Part shown: in pieces, positions 31,107 through 40,779 of the stretch
Layout: the number at the start of each line of letters is the position of its first letter
Numbering within the stretch: position 1 is the first letter of the stretch
Assembly: GCA_009924455.1 (NCBI GenBank)
Contig: RFRO01000002.1
Location: forward strand, 1 to 46,863
Origin: Betaproteobacteria bacterium
GTDB lineage: Bacteria; Pseudomonadota; Gammaproteobacteria; Burkholderiales; Burkholderiaceae_C
Direction of reading: 5' to 3'
DNA: 46,863 bases
The notes under the pieces: model-generated
What the model was told of the DNA's origin: nothing
Databases searched by the model: none
What the model saw: only the letters and a program-made list of their open reading frames with translations
Translations under genes and position numbers: made by a program

Positions 31107-31328
31107 ATGTCCCTGATCAAATCCCATTACACGGTCTCCAACCCCCGCATGAAACGCATCCAGCGCTGGGTCTGGATTTGCATTTACGCCGGGCTGCTGC
31201 TGTTGGCTGTCTCGCATTTTCTGCAGCCCTTGGACGAGGCCTTAGCCGACTGGGGCTTCTGGCTGGGCTTGCCGCTGGTGGCTGTGGGTTGCATCCTGAT
31301 TTACGTGCGCAGCCGCATGGAAGAATAG
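31107..31328 (+). CDS. Small two-TM hypothetical membrane protein
   Basis: 73 aa with two hydrophobic segments, colinear with the surrounding operon. Confidence 0.65.
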   Translation: MSLIKSHYTVSNPRMKRIQRWVWICIYAGLLLLAVSHFLQPLDEALADWGFWLGLPLVAVGCILIYVRSRMEE

Positions 31329-31359
31329 GTCACACCGTTTTACGCATGAGGAGCGCCCG

Positions 31360-32151
31360 ATGAGCAGAAGCATTCAGCAATTGTTTGACCTGCGCGGCAA
31401 GACTGCGCTGATCACCGGCGGCTCGCGCGGCCTGGGTTTGCAATTGGCGCGCGCGCTGGGCGAGGCGGGCGCCACGCTGATGCTGAGCTCCCGCAAAGCG
31501 CAGGACCTGGAGCAAGCGGCGGCTGCGTTGAAGGCCGATGGCATAGACGCCCGCTGGATCGCCGCCGATTGCGCCCAGGACGCGGAGATCAACCGGCTGG
31601 CCGATGAGACGCTGGCCCAGTTCGGGCACCTGGACATTTTGGTGAACAACGCCGGCGCTTCCTGGGGCGCACCGGCCGAGGACCATCCGGTAGAAGCCTG
31701 GGACAAGGTGATGAACCTCAATGTGCGCGGCTACTTTTTGCTCAGCCAGCGCATTGCCAAGCAGTCCATGATTGCGCGGCGCAGCGGGCGCATCATCAAT
31801 GTGGCGTCCATCGCCGGCTTGAATGGCAACACCCCGGCCATGAACACGATTGCGTACAACACATCCAAAGGCGCAGTGATCAATTTCACCCGCACGCTGG
31901 GGGCTGAATGGGGCAAGTACAACATCACGGTTAACGCGATTTGCCCGGGGTTTTTCCCCAGCAAGATGACTGCCGGGTTGATGGCCACCATTGGCGAAGA
32001 CCGGCTGGCCGCTTCCGCGCCGCTGCAACGCCTGGGTGATGACGAGGACCTCAAAGGTCTGTGCGTGCTCTTCGCGTCAGATGCCGGCAAACACATCACC
32101 GGACAGTGGCTGGCGGTGGACGGCGGCGCCAGCGTGGTGAGTTGCGGCTAG
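31360..32151 (+). CDS. SDR family oxidoreductase
   Basis: GKTALITGGSRGLGLQLARALGEAG, NNAGASWGAP, YNTSKGAVINFTRTLGAEW. Confidence 0.92.
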   Translation: MSRSIQQLFDLRGKTALITGGSRGLGLQLARALGEAGATLMLSSRKAQDLEQAAAALKADGIDARWIAADCAQDAEINRLADETLAQFGHLDILVNNAGASWGAPAEDHPVEAWDKVMNLNVRGYFLLSQRIAKQSMIARRSGRIINVASIAGLNGNTPAMNTIAYNTSKGAVINFTRTLGAEWGKYNITVNAICPGFFPSKMTAGLMATIGEDRLAASAPLQRLGDDEDLKGLCVLFASDAGKHITGQWLAVDGGASVVSCG

Positions 32152-32159
32152 GCGCCACC

Positions 32160-33059
32160 ATGGAATTGCATGGCGCAGCGTACGCAGGCCGGACCGCCGT
32201 CATCACCGGCGCGGGCTCCGGCATCGGGCTGGCCTGCGCGCAATTGGCCGCCCGTTTTGGCATGAACCTGGTTCTGGCAGATATCCAACAGGCGGCGCTC
32301 GATGCTGTGGTGTCGGCGTTGCAATCAGCCGGCACAAAGGTTGTGGGGCGGTGGGTGGATGTGTCAAACGTGGCGCAGATGGAGGCACTGGCCGACGCCA
32401 CGCTGCAGCGTTTTGGCGTGCCGCATCTGGTCTTCAACAATGCCGGCGTAGGAAGCGCCGGGCTGATCTGGGAGGCCAGCGCCCAGGAGTGGGAGCGGGT
32501 GTTGGGCGTGAATCTGATGGGCGTGGCGCACGGCGTGCGGGTTTTCACGCCGCTGATGCTGCAAGCTGCCGCGGCCGACCCGGTTTACCGGGGACACATC
32601 GTCAACACCGCCAGCATGGCGGGGTTGGTGAACGCACCCAATATGGGTGTGTACAACGCCAGCAAGCACGCGGTGGTGAGCCTGAGCGAAACGCTGTACC
32701 AGGACCTGGCGCTGGTGACATCGCAGGTCCGCGCCAGCGTGGTCTGCCCGTTTTTCGTACCCACCGGCATTGCTGCCAGTCTGCAGCAAGCCGGAGCCGG
32801 CGCGCCAACGCCCAGCCAGGCAGTGGGACAGGCCATGTTGGAGAAGGCCACCGCAGCGGGCAAGGTCAGCGCCGACGCGCTGGCCGAGCAGATTTTTGCG
32901 GGTTTAGACCGGGGGGATTTTTATATCTATAGCCATCCGCAGGCTCTAGCTTCCGTGCAGCAGCGCATGGACGACATCGTGCAAGCACGCAAGCCCGGCG
33001 ACCCTTTTGCCCATAAGCCCGCCCTGGGTACGCAATTGCGAAAAGCGGTGGGCGCCTGA
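32160..33059 (+). CDS. SDR family oxidoreductase
   Basis: GRTAVITGAGSGIGLACAQLAARFG, FNNAGVGSAG, VYNASKHAVVSLSETLYQDL; ATG at 32160. Confidence 0.92.
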   Translation: MELHGAAYAGRTAVITGAGSGIGLACAQLAARFGMNLVLADIQQAALDAVVSALQSAGTKVVGRWVDVSNVAQMEALADATLQRFGVPHLVFNNAGVGSAGLIWEASAQEWERVLGVNLMGVAHGVRVFTPLMLQAAAADPVYRGHIVNTASMAGLVNAPNMGVYNASKHAVVSLSETLYQDLALVTSQVRASVVCPFFVPTGIAASLQQAGAGAPTPSQAVGQAMLEKATAAGKVSADALAEQIFAGLDRGDFYIYSHPQALASVQQRMDDIVQARKPGDPFAHKPALGTQLRKAVGA

Positions 33060-33132
33060 GCACCAAACCGGCCCGGGCGCAAACAGTGTTCAAATACGCG
33101 CCTTTGATTTCAACCTTGCAGGAATTTTCGCC

Positions 33133-33303
33133 ATGGGCAACAAGATCGTCACCGAGGCAGACCGCCGCGCCACCCCCGCACCCAAACCTCTGCCCGGCAT
33201 GTCCATCCCGACGGCTGGCCGCGGCCAGCGCGTGAGCCTGGAGCGCGGCGTCTCGACCCGCAGCAAAAAGAACCCCGGCAAGCGCTCCAAAAAGGGCGGT
33301 TGA
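33133..33303 (+). CDS. Small basic hypothetical protein (56 aa)
   Basis: MGNKIVTEADRRATPAPKPLPGMSIPTAGRGQRVSLERGVSTRSKKNPGKRSKKGG; ATG after a purine-rich stretch. Confidence 0.5.
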   Translation: MGNKIVTEADRRATPAPKPLPGMSIPTAGRGQRVSLERGVSTRSKKNPGKRSKKGG

Positions 33304-33337
33304 TCCCCGGTCTGCCCGCGCTGTAGCGCGCGGCGGG

Positions 33338-34312
33338 CTAGTTCACCAAAACCAGTTTTCCCATCACCTCGCGGGACACCAAGCGCGCATACGCGCTGGG
33401 CAGTTCGGCCATCGGCATGGTGCGGTCAATGACTGGTTTGATTTGTCCTTGCGCGTACCACTGCAGGAGCGCAGCCATCGCGGCTGTGTTGGCCTGCGGC
33501 TCGCGCCGGGCAAAGTCGCCCCAGAAGACGCCGACCACGGATGCGCCTTTGAGCAGGGCCAGGTTCCAGGGCAGCGCCGGAATCGGTCCGGCGGCAAACC
33601 CGATCACCAGGTAGCGCCCGCGCCAGGCGATGGAGCGAAAAGCCGGTTCCGCCAGCTCGCCGCCCACCGGGTCGTAGACCACGTCAGGGCCTTTGCCGTG
33701 CGTATGGAGTTTGAGCGCGGCGCGCAGGTCCTGGCTGCGGTAGTTGATGCTGACATCCGCGCCGATGGATTCGCACAAGGCGCATTTCTCGTCGGTCGAC
33801 GCCGCTGCGATGACGCGCGCACCGGCGGCCTTGGCCACTTGGATGGCTGCCGTGCCCACGCCACCTGCCGCGCCCAGGACCAATACCGTTTCCCCCGGAC
33901 GCAGCGCCGCGCGGTCTACCAGCGCATGGTGCGAAGTGGCGTAGGTCATGATCAAAGCGGCTGCATCAACCACGGGAAAGTCGGGTGGCAGCGCGGTACA
34001 CAGCGCCGCCGACACCACAGCGTGGGTGGCAAAGCCGCCGGTACCGCCCAGGCACGCCACGCGTTGGCCCACCTGCAGATGCGCCACGCCGGGGCCCAGC
34101 GCCAACACTTCGCCCGCAAATTCAGCTCCTGGAACAAAGGGCAACGCAGGCTTCATCTGGTACTTGTTATGCACGATCAGCAGGTCCGGAAAATTCAGGC
34201 CTGCAGCGTGCACCGCGAGCAGTACTTCTCCCGCTTGGGGTTGCGGGGTCGCGTGTTCCCGCCAGACCAGGGCTTGAGGGCCGATGGGGTTCTCACAAAG
34301 CCAGGCGTGCAC
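33338..34312 (-). CDS. NADPH:quinone oxidoreductase / zinc-type alcohol dehydrogenase-like (MDR superfamily)
   Basis: GLNFPDLLIVHNKYQMKPALPFVPGAEFAGEV, VLGAAGGVGTAAIQVAKAAGARVIAAAS; probable GTG start at 34312. Confidence 0.9.
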   Translation of the reverse strand: MHAWLCENPIGPQALVWREHATPQPQAGEVLLAVHAAGLNFPDLLIVHNKYQMKPALPFVPGAEFAGEVLALGPGVAHLQVGQRVACLGGTGGFATHAVVSAALCTALPPDFPVVDAAALIMTYATSHHALVDRAALRPGETVLVLGAAGGVGTAAIQVAKAAGARVIAAASTDEKCALCESIGADVSINYRSQDLRAALKLHTHGKGPDVVYDPVGGELAEPAFRSIAWRGRYLVIGFAAGPIPALPWNLALLKGASVVGVFWGDFARREPQANTAAMAALLQWYAQGQIKPVIDRTMPMAELPSAYARLVSREVMGKLVLVN

Positions 34313-34398
34313 GGTGTTTCTCCGGTGGGGTGTCAAATGCGTGGCGTATCGTCGCGAAGCACAGCCACCTACAATGACTTTACACAACACGTCAATCC

Positions 34399-35163
34399 AT
34401 GAAAATTCTGATTTCCAACGATGATGGTTACACCGCGCCCGGTATTGTGGCGCTGTACGAGGCGCTCAAAGACATCGCCACCGTCGAAGTGATCGCCCCC
34501 GAACACAACAACAGCGCCAAGTCCAATGCACTGACCTTGACCTCGCCCTTGTATGTGCAGCGCGGCAGCAACGGCTTTCGCTATGTCAATGGAACCCCCG
34601 CCGATTGCGTGCACATTGCTTTGTCGGGGCTGCTGGATTACAGGCCCGACCTGGTCGTCTCCGGCATCAACAACGGCGCCAACATGGGCGACGACACGAT
34701 TTATTCAGGCACCGTGGGCGCGGCGATGGAGGGGTTTTTGTATGACATCCCCGCGATTGCTTTTTCGCAGGTGGACAAAGACTGGCACGAGCTGGAGTCG
34801 GCGGCGCGCAAAGCACGCGAAATTGTGCAGAGCCTGATCCACCACGGGCAGGTGGGTGGTGCGCCCTGGTTGCTCAATGTGAATATTCCCAACCTGCCCT
34901 CTGACCAGATCAAGTCGACCCGCGTGTGCCGCCTGGGCAAGCGCCACGCGGCGGAACCGGTGATCACCCAGCACAGCCCGCGTGGCCAAACCATGTACTG
35001 GATTGGCGCATCGGGCCCCGCCAAGGATGACGCGGACGGCACCGATTTCCACGCCACTGCTATGGGCCATGTGGCGATCACGCCGCTCAAAGTCGATTTG
35101 ACCGACCACGCCGCTTTGCAGATGTGGGCCGACAAGCCGGTTTGGTCTGTGGCAAAGGTCTGA
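34399..35163 (+). CDS. surE: 5'/3'-nucleotidase SurE
   Basis: [50 protein letters not shown]. Confidence 0.96.
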   Translation: MKILISNDDGYTAPGIVALYEALKDIATVEVIAPEHNNSAKSNALTLTSPLYVQRGSNGFRYVNGTPADCVHIALSGLLDYRPDLVVSGINNGANMGDDTIYSGTVGAAMEGFLYDIPAIAFSQVDKDWHELESAARKAREIVQSLIHHGQVGGAPWLLNVNIPNLPSDQIKSTRVCRLGKRHAAEPVITQHSPRGQTMYWIGASGPAKDDADGTDFHATAMGHVAITPLKVDLTDHAALQMWADKPVWSVAKV

Positions 35164-35172
35164 AGCCCGGGC

Positions 35173-35928
35173 ATGTCGATAAAGGAGCGCCCTGCATTTC
35201 CCGCCCGCGTCCAAGGGGTGGGCGAGCAGCCCAAGCCGCGGCCGGTAGCGCCGGCCATTGCGCAACCCCAGGGTATCGGCCTGGACTCGGGCGCCGTGCG
35301 CCAGCGCATGGTGGACAAACTCATGGGGCTGGGCGTGCGCGATGCCGCGGTGTTGGACGCCATGGCCAGCGTGGAGCGCCACCGCTTTGTCGACAGCGCC
35401 CTGGCCAACCAGGCTTACGAGGACACCAGCCTGCCTATCGGTTTGGGGCAAACCATCTCCAAGCCCAGCGTGGTGGCGCGCATGGCCGAATTGCTGCGCA
35501 ACGGCAGCAGCGACAAGTTGGGACGGGTGCTGGAGATCGGAACCGGTTGCGGTTACCAGGCGGCGGTCTTGAGCCAGCTGTCGAGTGAGGTGTATTCGAT
35601 TGAGCGGCTGCGCGGACTGCATGACAAGGCGCGCGCCAATTTGCGCAATTTGTTTTTACGCAATGTGCATTTGTTGTTTGGGGATGGCATGCTGGGTTTT
35701 CCTAAAGGTGCGCCCTACGTCGGCATCATTGCGGCAGCGGGCGGTGAGGCGATTCCCCCGGCCTGGATTGAGCAGCTCGCTGTCGGTGGACGCCTGGTTG
35801 CCCCGGTAGCAGGATCCGGCAGCGCGGGACAACAGGTGCTGATGGTGGTAGATAAAACCCCGCAGGGATTGCGCCAGACCGTGCTCGAAGCCGTGCACTT
35901 CGTCCCCCTAAAATCGGGTTTTGCATGA
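35173..35928 (+). CDS. pcm: Protein-L-isoaspartate O-methyltransferase
   Basis: PIGLGQTISKPSVVARMAELL, VLEIGTGCGYQAAVLSQL; between surE and nlpD. Confidence 0.94.
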   Translation: MSIKERPAFPARVQGVGEQPKPRPVAPAIAQPQGIGLDSGAVRQRMVDKLMGLGVRDAAVLDAMASVERHRFVDSALANQAYEDTSLPIGLGQTISKPSVVARMAELLRNGSSDKLGRVLEIGTGCGYQAAVLSQLSSEVYSIERLRGLHDKARANLRNLFLRNVHLLFGDGMLGFPKGAPYVGIIAAAGGEAIPPAWIEQLAVGGRLVAPVAGSGSAGQQVLMVVDKTPQGLRQTVLEAVHFVPLKSGFA

Positions 35929-36953
35929 AAGGGCGGGCCATGGCGCGTTGGAACATCGGGGCGTGGACTGCGGTAGCGCTATCGATCAGCCTGTTGGCCT
36001 GCAGTTCCGGTCGTCAGCGCCCGGCACCGGTGGCGGATTGGTCCAAGACCAAAAAGGCCGCCAGCGCAGCGGCGGCGAGTGATACACCGGCACACCCGGC
36101 GGCCGATGCCGCAGCCCGTTCAGCTAGCGATGCGGCTGCCGCTGAACAGTCCGTCACGGAGCCCGTGACAAGGCGCGCACCGGTTGGCGTGGAAAACGCA
36201 GGCAAGCCCGGGTATTACACCGTCCAAAAGGGCGATACGCTGATCCGCATCGGGCTGGATGCCGGGCAAAACTACCGGGATATTGCGCGCTGGAATGCGA
36301 TCGAAAACCCGAACAAAATTGAAATTGGCGATGTTTACCGGGTCATCCCACCGGAAGAACCGGTGGTGGCCAAAGCCGTGGTGAGCAGCCGCCTGAGCCC
36401 TACGCCACTGCCGCCGGTGACGTCTGCGGCGGCCACTGCGCCCAAGGCCGTGGGTCCGGCCGTGCCGGCATCGAGCGCCGCTGCTTCTGGTGTGTCTGCT
36501 GCCTTGAAGGCCGCACCTGCGACAGCGCAGGCCGCCGAACCCGTTGCTGTGGCACCGGCACCTCCGAAGTCTGCGGTCGACGACACATTGGAATTTGCGT
36601 GGCCGGCCAAGGGCGAGGTGATTGCCGGTTTTGATGAGGCCAAGAACCGCAAAGGCATAGATCTGGCGGGCGGCGCGGGAGACTCGGTTCTGGCGGCGGC
36701 TGAGGGCAAGGTGGTGTATGCCGGCGAAGGTTTGCGCGGCTACGGCAAGTTGATCATCATCAAGCACAACAACACCTTTTTGACGGCCTATGCCCATAAC
36801 CAGACGATTTTGGTGAAAGAAGACCAAAGCGTGAAAAAGGGCCAAAAAATCGCGGAGATGGGTAGCTCTGACAGCGACCGGGTCAAGCTGCACTTTGAAA
36901 TCCGCGAACGGGGCCGCCCGGTGGACCCCATGAAGTACCTCCGCCTCCGCTGA
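35925..36953 (+). CDS. nlpD: NlpD-like lipoprotein, LysM + LytM/M23 domain
   Basis: Lipobox-like LLACSS; LysM GYYTVQKGDTLIRIGLDAGQNYRDIARWN; degenerate LytM KGIDLAGGAGDSVLAAAEGKVVYAGEGLRGYGKLIIIKHNNTFLTAYAHN...KLHFEIRERGRPVDPMKYL. Confidence 0.93.
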   Translation: MKGRAMARWNIGAWTAVALSISLLACSSGRQRPAPVADWSKTKKAASAAAASDTPAHPAADAAARSASDAAAAEQSVTEPVTRRAPVGVENAGKPGYYTVQKGDTLIRIGLDAGQNYRDIARWNAIENPNKIEIGDVYRVIPPEEPVVAKAVVSSRLSPTPLPPVTSAAATAPKAVGPAVPASSAAASGVSAALKAAPATAQAAEPVAVAPAPPKSAVDDTLEFAWPAKGEVIAGFDEAKNRKGIDLAGGAGDSVLAAAEGKVVYAGEGLRGYGKLIIIKHNNTFLTAYAHNQTILVKEDQSVKKGQKIAEMGSSDSDRVKLHFEIRERGRPVDPMKYLRLR

Positions 36954-36995
36954 GTTATTGCCCGCGCCAGTGCGAACTGGCCCGTCCCAACCACC

Positions 36996-38435
36996 ATGAC
37001 CCACATACCCACTACGTCCAGCGCAGCACCGTTGCCAGAGGGACACTTGCGGGTGCATGCGCTGGATCTGGAGGCGCAAGGCGTGGCGCACCGGGATGAT
37101 GGCAAGGTGGTGTTCATCGACGGTGCATTGCCCTACGAGGTGGTGAGCGCGCAGATCCACCGCAGCAAAAGCAGTTTTGAAAAAGGTGTGGTGACCGTTA
37201 TCCACCGGGAATCGTCCCAGCGCGTGCGGCCCCTGTGTCCGCATTTCGGTTTGCACACCGGGTCCTGCGGCGGTTGCAAGATGCAGCATCTGCATCCGGC
37301 GGCGCAGGTGGCGGTCAAGCAGCGGGTGTTAGAAGACAACCTGACCCATATCGGCAAAGTGGCCGCAGGCATGATCCTGCGCCCGATTGAAGGCCCGGCC
37401 TGGGGTTACCGTTACCGGGCGCGTTTGTCGGTGCGATTCGTGCGTAAAAAAGGCGTGGTGCTGATTGGGTTTCATGAGCGTAAAAGCCACTTTGTGGCCG
37501 ATATGGCGCAATGCCCGGTGCTGCCGCCGCATGTCAGCGCCATGCTGCTGCCGCTGCGCAGCTTGATTGCGTCGATGGACGCTGCCGAACTCATTCCACA
37601 AATTGAGCTGGCAGTCGGCGAGGCATCGGCAACGATGCCTGCGACGACCGCCCTGGTGTTGCGGCATTTACAACCCCTGAGCCCTGCCGATGTGGCCCGC
37701 CTGCAAGATTTCGCGGTGGCGCACCCGGGCGTGCAATGGTGGCTGCAGGCCAAGGGGCCGGATGCCATCGTTCTGCTGCCCGAGCGCGGCGGCCACGAGA
37801 CGGCTCCGCTGGCCTATGCCCTGGCGCAATTTGACGTGGTGATGCCCTTTCGTCCGACCGACTTCACCCAGGTCAACCCCCATATCAACCGCACCTTGGT
37901 GGCCCGCGCTTTGGCGCTGCTTGCCCCGACGCGGCAGGAGCGTGTGATGGACTGGTTTTGTGGCTTGGGCAATTTCACTTTGCCATTGGCGACCATGGCG
38001 GGCGAGGTGGTGGGTGTGGAGGGCGCTGCCTCGTTGGTAGAGCGCGCCCAGGACAACTACCGTGACAACGCTGCGCACCCCAACCGGCCTACCGCGCTGG
38101 CGCCCACGCACTTTGTTGTACGCAATTTGTTTGAGATAAGTCCCGAGGCGCTGCTCGCCGATGGCGTGGCCCAGAAGTGGCTAGTGGACCCGCCGCGAGA
38201 GGGTGCATATGCGCTCGTGCAGGCCTTGGCCGCCCTGGTGCAGTCGCCCGACTTGCGCGGCGATTGGGTGCCGCCCAAGCGCTTGGTTTATGTGAGTTGC
38301 AACCCGGCCACACTGGCCCGAGACGCCGGTGTGTTGGTCCACGAGGCCGGGTACCGCTGTGTGACCGCTGGCGTTGTGAACATGTTTCCGCACACCGCCC
38401 ATGTGGAGAGCATGGCCGTATTTGAGAGAGATTAG
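36996..38435 (+). CDS. rlmD: 23S rRNA (uracil(1939)-C(5))-methyltransferase
   Basis: TRAM-like N-terminus, Cys cluster [22 protein letters not shown] motif [27 protein letters not shown]. Confidence 0.92.
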   Translation: MTHIPTTSSAAPLPEGHLRVHALDLEAQGVAHRDDGKVVFIDGALPYEVVSAQIHRSKSSFEKGVVTVIHRESSQRVRPLCPHFGLHTGSCGGCKMQHLHPAAQVAVKQRVLEDNLTHIGKVAAGMILRPIEGPAWGYRYRARLSVRFVRKKGVVLIGFHERKSHFVADMAQCPVLPPHVSAMLLPLRSLIASMDAAELIPQIELAVGEASATMPATTALVLRHLQPLSPADVARLQDFAVAHPGVQWWLQAKGPDAIVLLPERGGHETAPLAYALAQFDVVMPFRPTDFTQVNPHINRTLVARALALLAPTRQERVMDWFCGLGNFTLPLATMAGEVVGVEGAASLVERAQDNYRDNAAHPNRPTALAPTHFVVRNLFEISPEALLADGVAQKWLVDPPREGAYALVQALAALVQSPDLRGDWVPPKRLVYVSCNPATLARDAGVLVHEAGYRCVTAGVVNMFPHTAHVESMAVFERD

Positions 38436-38464
38436 ACAGCGAGCTGCCCGGCACGCCGATGTGA

Positions 38465-38492
38465 AAAAGGCCCCGCAGGGCCTTTTCTTTTT
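38465..38492. terminator. Bidirectional intrinsic terminator between rlmD and BI-1 family gene
   Basis: AAAAGGCCC-CGCA-GGGCCTTTT followed by CTTTTTTT, between convergent genes. Confidence 0.8.
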
Positions 38493-38510
38493 TTGCGCGT
38501 TGCTGGCGGC

Positions 38511-39206
38511 TTAGTCGCGCTCGCCGCCGAAGATGCCCAGAAGGCTCAGCAGCGTCTGGAACACGTTGATGATGTCCAGGTACAGAGCCAGGGTGGCGCT
38601 GATGTAGTTGGTTTCGCCGCCGTCGATGATTTGCTTGAGGTCGTACAGCATGTACGCGCTGAAGATGGCCATGGAGATCACCGACATCGCCAGCATCAAG
38701 GCGCTGGAGCCCAGGAACATGTTGATGACGCTGGCGACCAACAGAATGATGACGCCGACGAACAGCCACTTGCCCATTCCGGAGAGGTCACGCTTGATGA
38801 CGGTAGCCAGGCTGGCCATGACAAAAAACACGCCGGCCGTGCCACCGAAAGCCGTCATCACGAGTTCAGCACCGTTGCGGAAACCGAGCACGTGGCCAAT
38901 CAGACGCGACAGGATCAGACCCATGAAGAAGGTGAATCCGAGCAACACGGGCACACCGGCGGCGGAATTTTTGGTGCGCTCGATTGCATAAATGAAGCCG
39001 AACATGCCGGCCAGCATCAACACAAAGCCCAAGATGCCATTGAATACGGCAGCGACGCCGGTCTCCACACCAATCCAAGCGCCCAAAATGGTCGGAACCA
39101 TGCTGATGGCCAGCAGCCAGTAGGTGTTGCGCAACACGCGGTTGCGCTCGGCACCTGACAGGGCGTAGCCAAAGGTGTGTTCCAGGGTGTTGTACGGTTC
39201 GTTCAC
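38511..39206 (-). CDS. Bax inhibitor-1 / YccA family membrane protein
   Basis: Seven-TM-like; NTYWLLAISMVPTILGAWIG...ALYLDIINVFQTLLSLLGIFGGERD. Confidence 0.92.
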   Translation of the reverse strand: MNEPYNTLEHTFGYALSGAERNRVLRNTYWLLAISMVPTILGAWIGVETGVAAVFNGILGFVLMLAGMFGFIYAIERTKNSAAGVPVLLGFTFFMGLILSRLIGHVLGFRNGAELVMTAFGGTAGVFFVMASLATVIKRDLSGMGKWLFVGVIILLVASVINMFLGSSALMLAMSVISMAIFSAYMLYDLKQIIDGGETNYISATLALYLDIINVFQTLLSLLGIFGGERD

Positions 39207-39365
39207 GGTGAAACTCCTAAAAAGATGATGCAGCCGTCATTGTCAGCGGCAGAGCATATTTTGCGCCATCTCGGGGGATTACAAGGCCTGCGCCCGAAAA
39301 GTCCCTGTGCCCCGCATTGTCGGCGCGGTATGCTTGAAGTTTTGACTACCACTGAAGCCTGCACC

Positions 39366-39776
39366 ATGAAAACCAAATTTGCGCTGGAATCCTCTGACTT
39401 GAAAGCTATCGCTGCGGCGGCCGAGGCGGAAGCCCTGAAAAACAAATGGGCCGTCTGTATTTCCATTGTGGACGATGGCGGCCATCAACTGTGGTTTCAA
39501 CGTCTGGACGGCGCACCGCCCATTTCGACCCTGATCGCCCCCGCCAAGGCCCGGACCTCGGCCTTGGGTTGCCGCGAGTCCCGCATCTACGAGGAAGTGA
39601 TCAATAAGGACGGCCGTATGTCCTTTTTGAGCGCCCCAACCATCGAGGGCATGCTGGAAGGTGGCGTTCCGATCATGAAAGACGGTCAGTGCCTGGGCGC
39701 GGTGGGTGTGAGCGGCGTCAAGTCGCCCGAAGATGCCCAGATTGCCCGCGCCGGGATTGCCGCCATCGGGCTCTGA
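39366..39776 (+). CDS. GlcG/HbpS family heme-binding-like protein (DUF336)
   Basis: AEAEALKNKWAVCISIVDDGGHQLWFQRLDGAPPISTLIAPAKARTSA...GVPIMKDGQCLGAVGVSGVKSPEDAQIARAGI. Confidence 0.88.
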   Translation: MKTKFALESSDLKAIAAAAEAEALKNKWAVCISIVDDGGHQLWFQRLDGAPPISTLIAPAKARTSALGCRESRIYEEVINKDGRMSFLSAPTIEGMLEGGVPIMKDGQCLGAVGVSGVKSPEDAQIARAGIAAIGL

Positions 39777-39782
39777 TCGCCG

Positions 39783-40604
39783 TCAGTACGCCAATCGCTG
39801 CGGGTGCAGCTCCTGCAGGATGGTGGTGGCGATTTCTTCGATGGACTTGGTCGTGGTGGATAGCCAGCGAATGCCGCTGCGCCGCATCATGGCTTCGGCC
39901 TCGCTGACCTCCATGCGGCAATTGGCCAATTCGGCATAGCGCGAGCCGGGGCGCCGTTCGTTGCGGATTTCGCTCAGGCGCTCCGGAAGAATCGACAGGC
40001 CGAACATTTTGGCGCGATGGGGTAGCAAAGCCGGGGGCAGCTGCTGGCGCTCGAAGTCTTCCGGAATCAGCGGGTAGTTGGCGGCTTTCAGGCCGTATTG
40101 CATCGCCAGGTACAGCGATGTCGGTGTTTTGCCGCTGCGGCTCACGCCCACCAGAATCACATCGGCTTGCTGCAAATCCCGGTTGCTTTGGCCGTCGTCG
40201 TGTGCCAGGGAGAAGTTGATGGCCTCAATCCGGTCGTGGTAGGCCTGGCTTTTGGATACATCGCTGAAGCGCCCCACGCGGTGGTTGGACTTGATGTCCA
40301 GCTCAGCCTCCAGCGGTTCGACAAAGGTCCCGAACATGTCCAGAAACATGCATTTGCAGCCTTCGCGCAGCACCGACAGCACTTGCATGTCCACCAGCGT
40401 GGTGAAGACGATGGGGCGGGTGCCGTCAATCTCGCCGGCGTGGTTGATTTGTCGGACGGCTTGGTAGGCCTTGTCCACGGTGTCGACAAATGGCAGGCGC
40501 ACGTGGCGGGTTTTGGTTTCAAACTGGGCCAGGATGGCGTTTCCGAAGGTCTCGGCGGTGATGCCGGTGCCGTCAGAGACGAAAAATACGCTGCGTTGGG
40601 ACAT
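39783..40604 (-). CDS. ppsR: PEP synthase regulatory kinase/phosphorylase (DUF299)
   Basis: [59 protein letters not shown]; divergent from ppsA. Confidence 0.94.
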   Translation of the reverse strand: MSQRSVFFVSDGTGITAETFGNAILAQFETKTRHVRLPFVDTVDKAYQAVRQINHAGEIDGTRPIVFTTLVDMQVLSVLREGCKCMFLDMFGTFVEPLEAELDIKSNHRVGRFSDVSKSQAYHDRIEAINFSLAHDDGQSNRDLQQADVILVGVSRSGKTPTSLYLAMQYGLKAANYPLIPEDFERQQLPPALLPHRAKMFGLSILPERLSEIRNERRPGSRYAELANCRMEVSEAEAMMRRSGIRWLSTTTKSIEEIATTILQELHPQRLAY

Positions 40605-40779
40605 GCGGAGGCTTTCTGGGTGCGCGGGATCGCGCGGCCTACAATTGTTACCAATTTGTAACCAGATGGTTCCCCGCCGCCCCAAACAACAACGACTGGG
40701 CGGTTTCAGGCGCGCATGCGCCGGAGCGGGAGTGGGCGACGCTGGCCTTGCAAAACCGGTTTTTAACTTAGGAGTTGTG

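Noticed and set aside
36040-36140. Ala-rich repetitive-looking DNA in nlpD
   Set aside because: Ordinary Ala/Pro-rich linker coding sequence of NlpD-type lipoproteins.
36600-36950. NlpD LytM domain lacking typical Zn-binding residues
   Set aside because: Degenerate LytM sites are established for NlpD-type amidase activators, so this is not novel.
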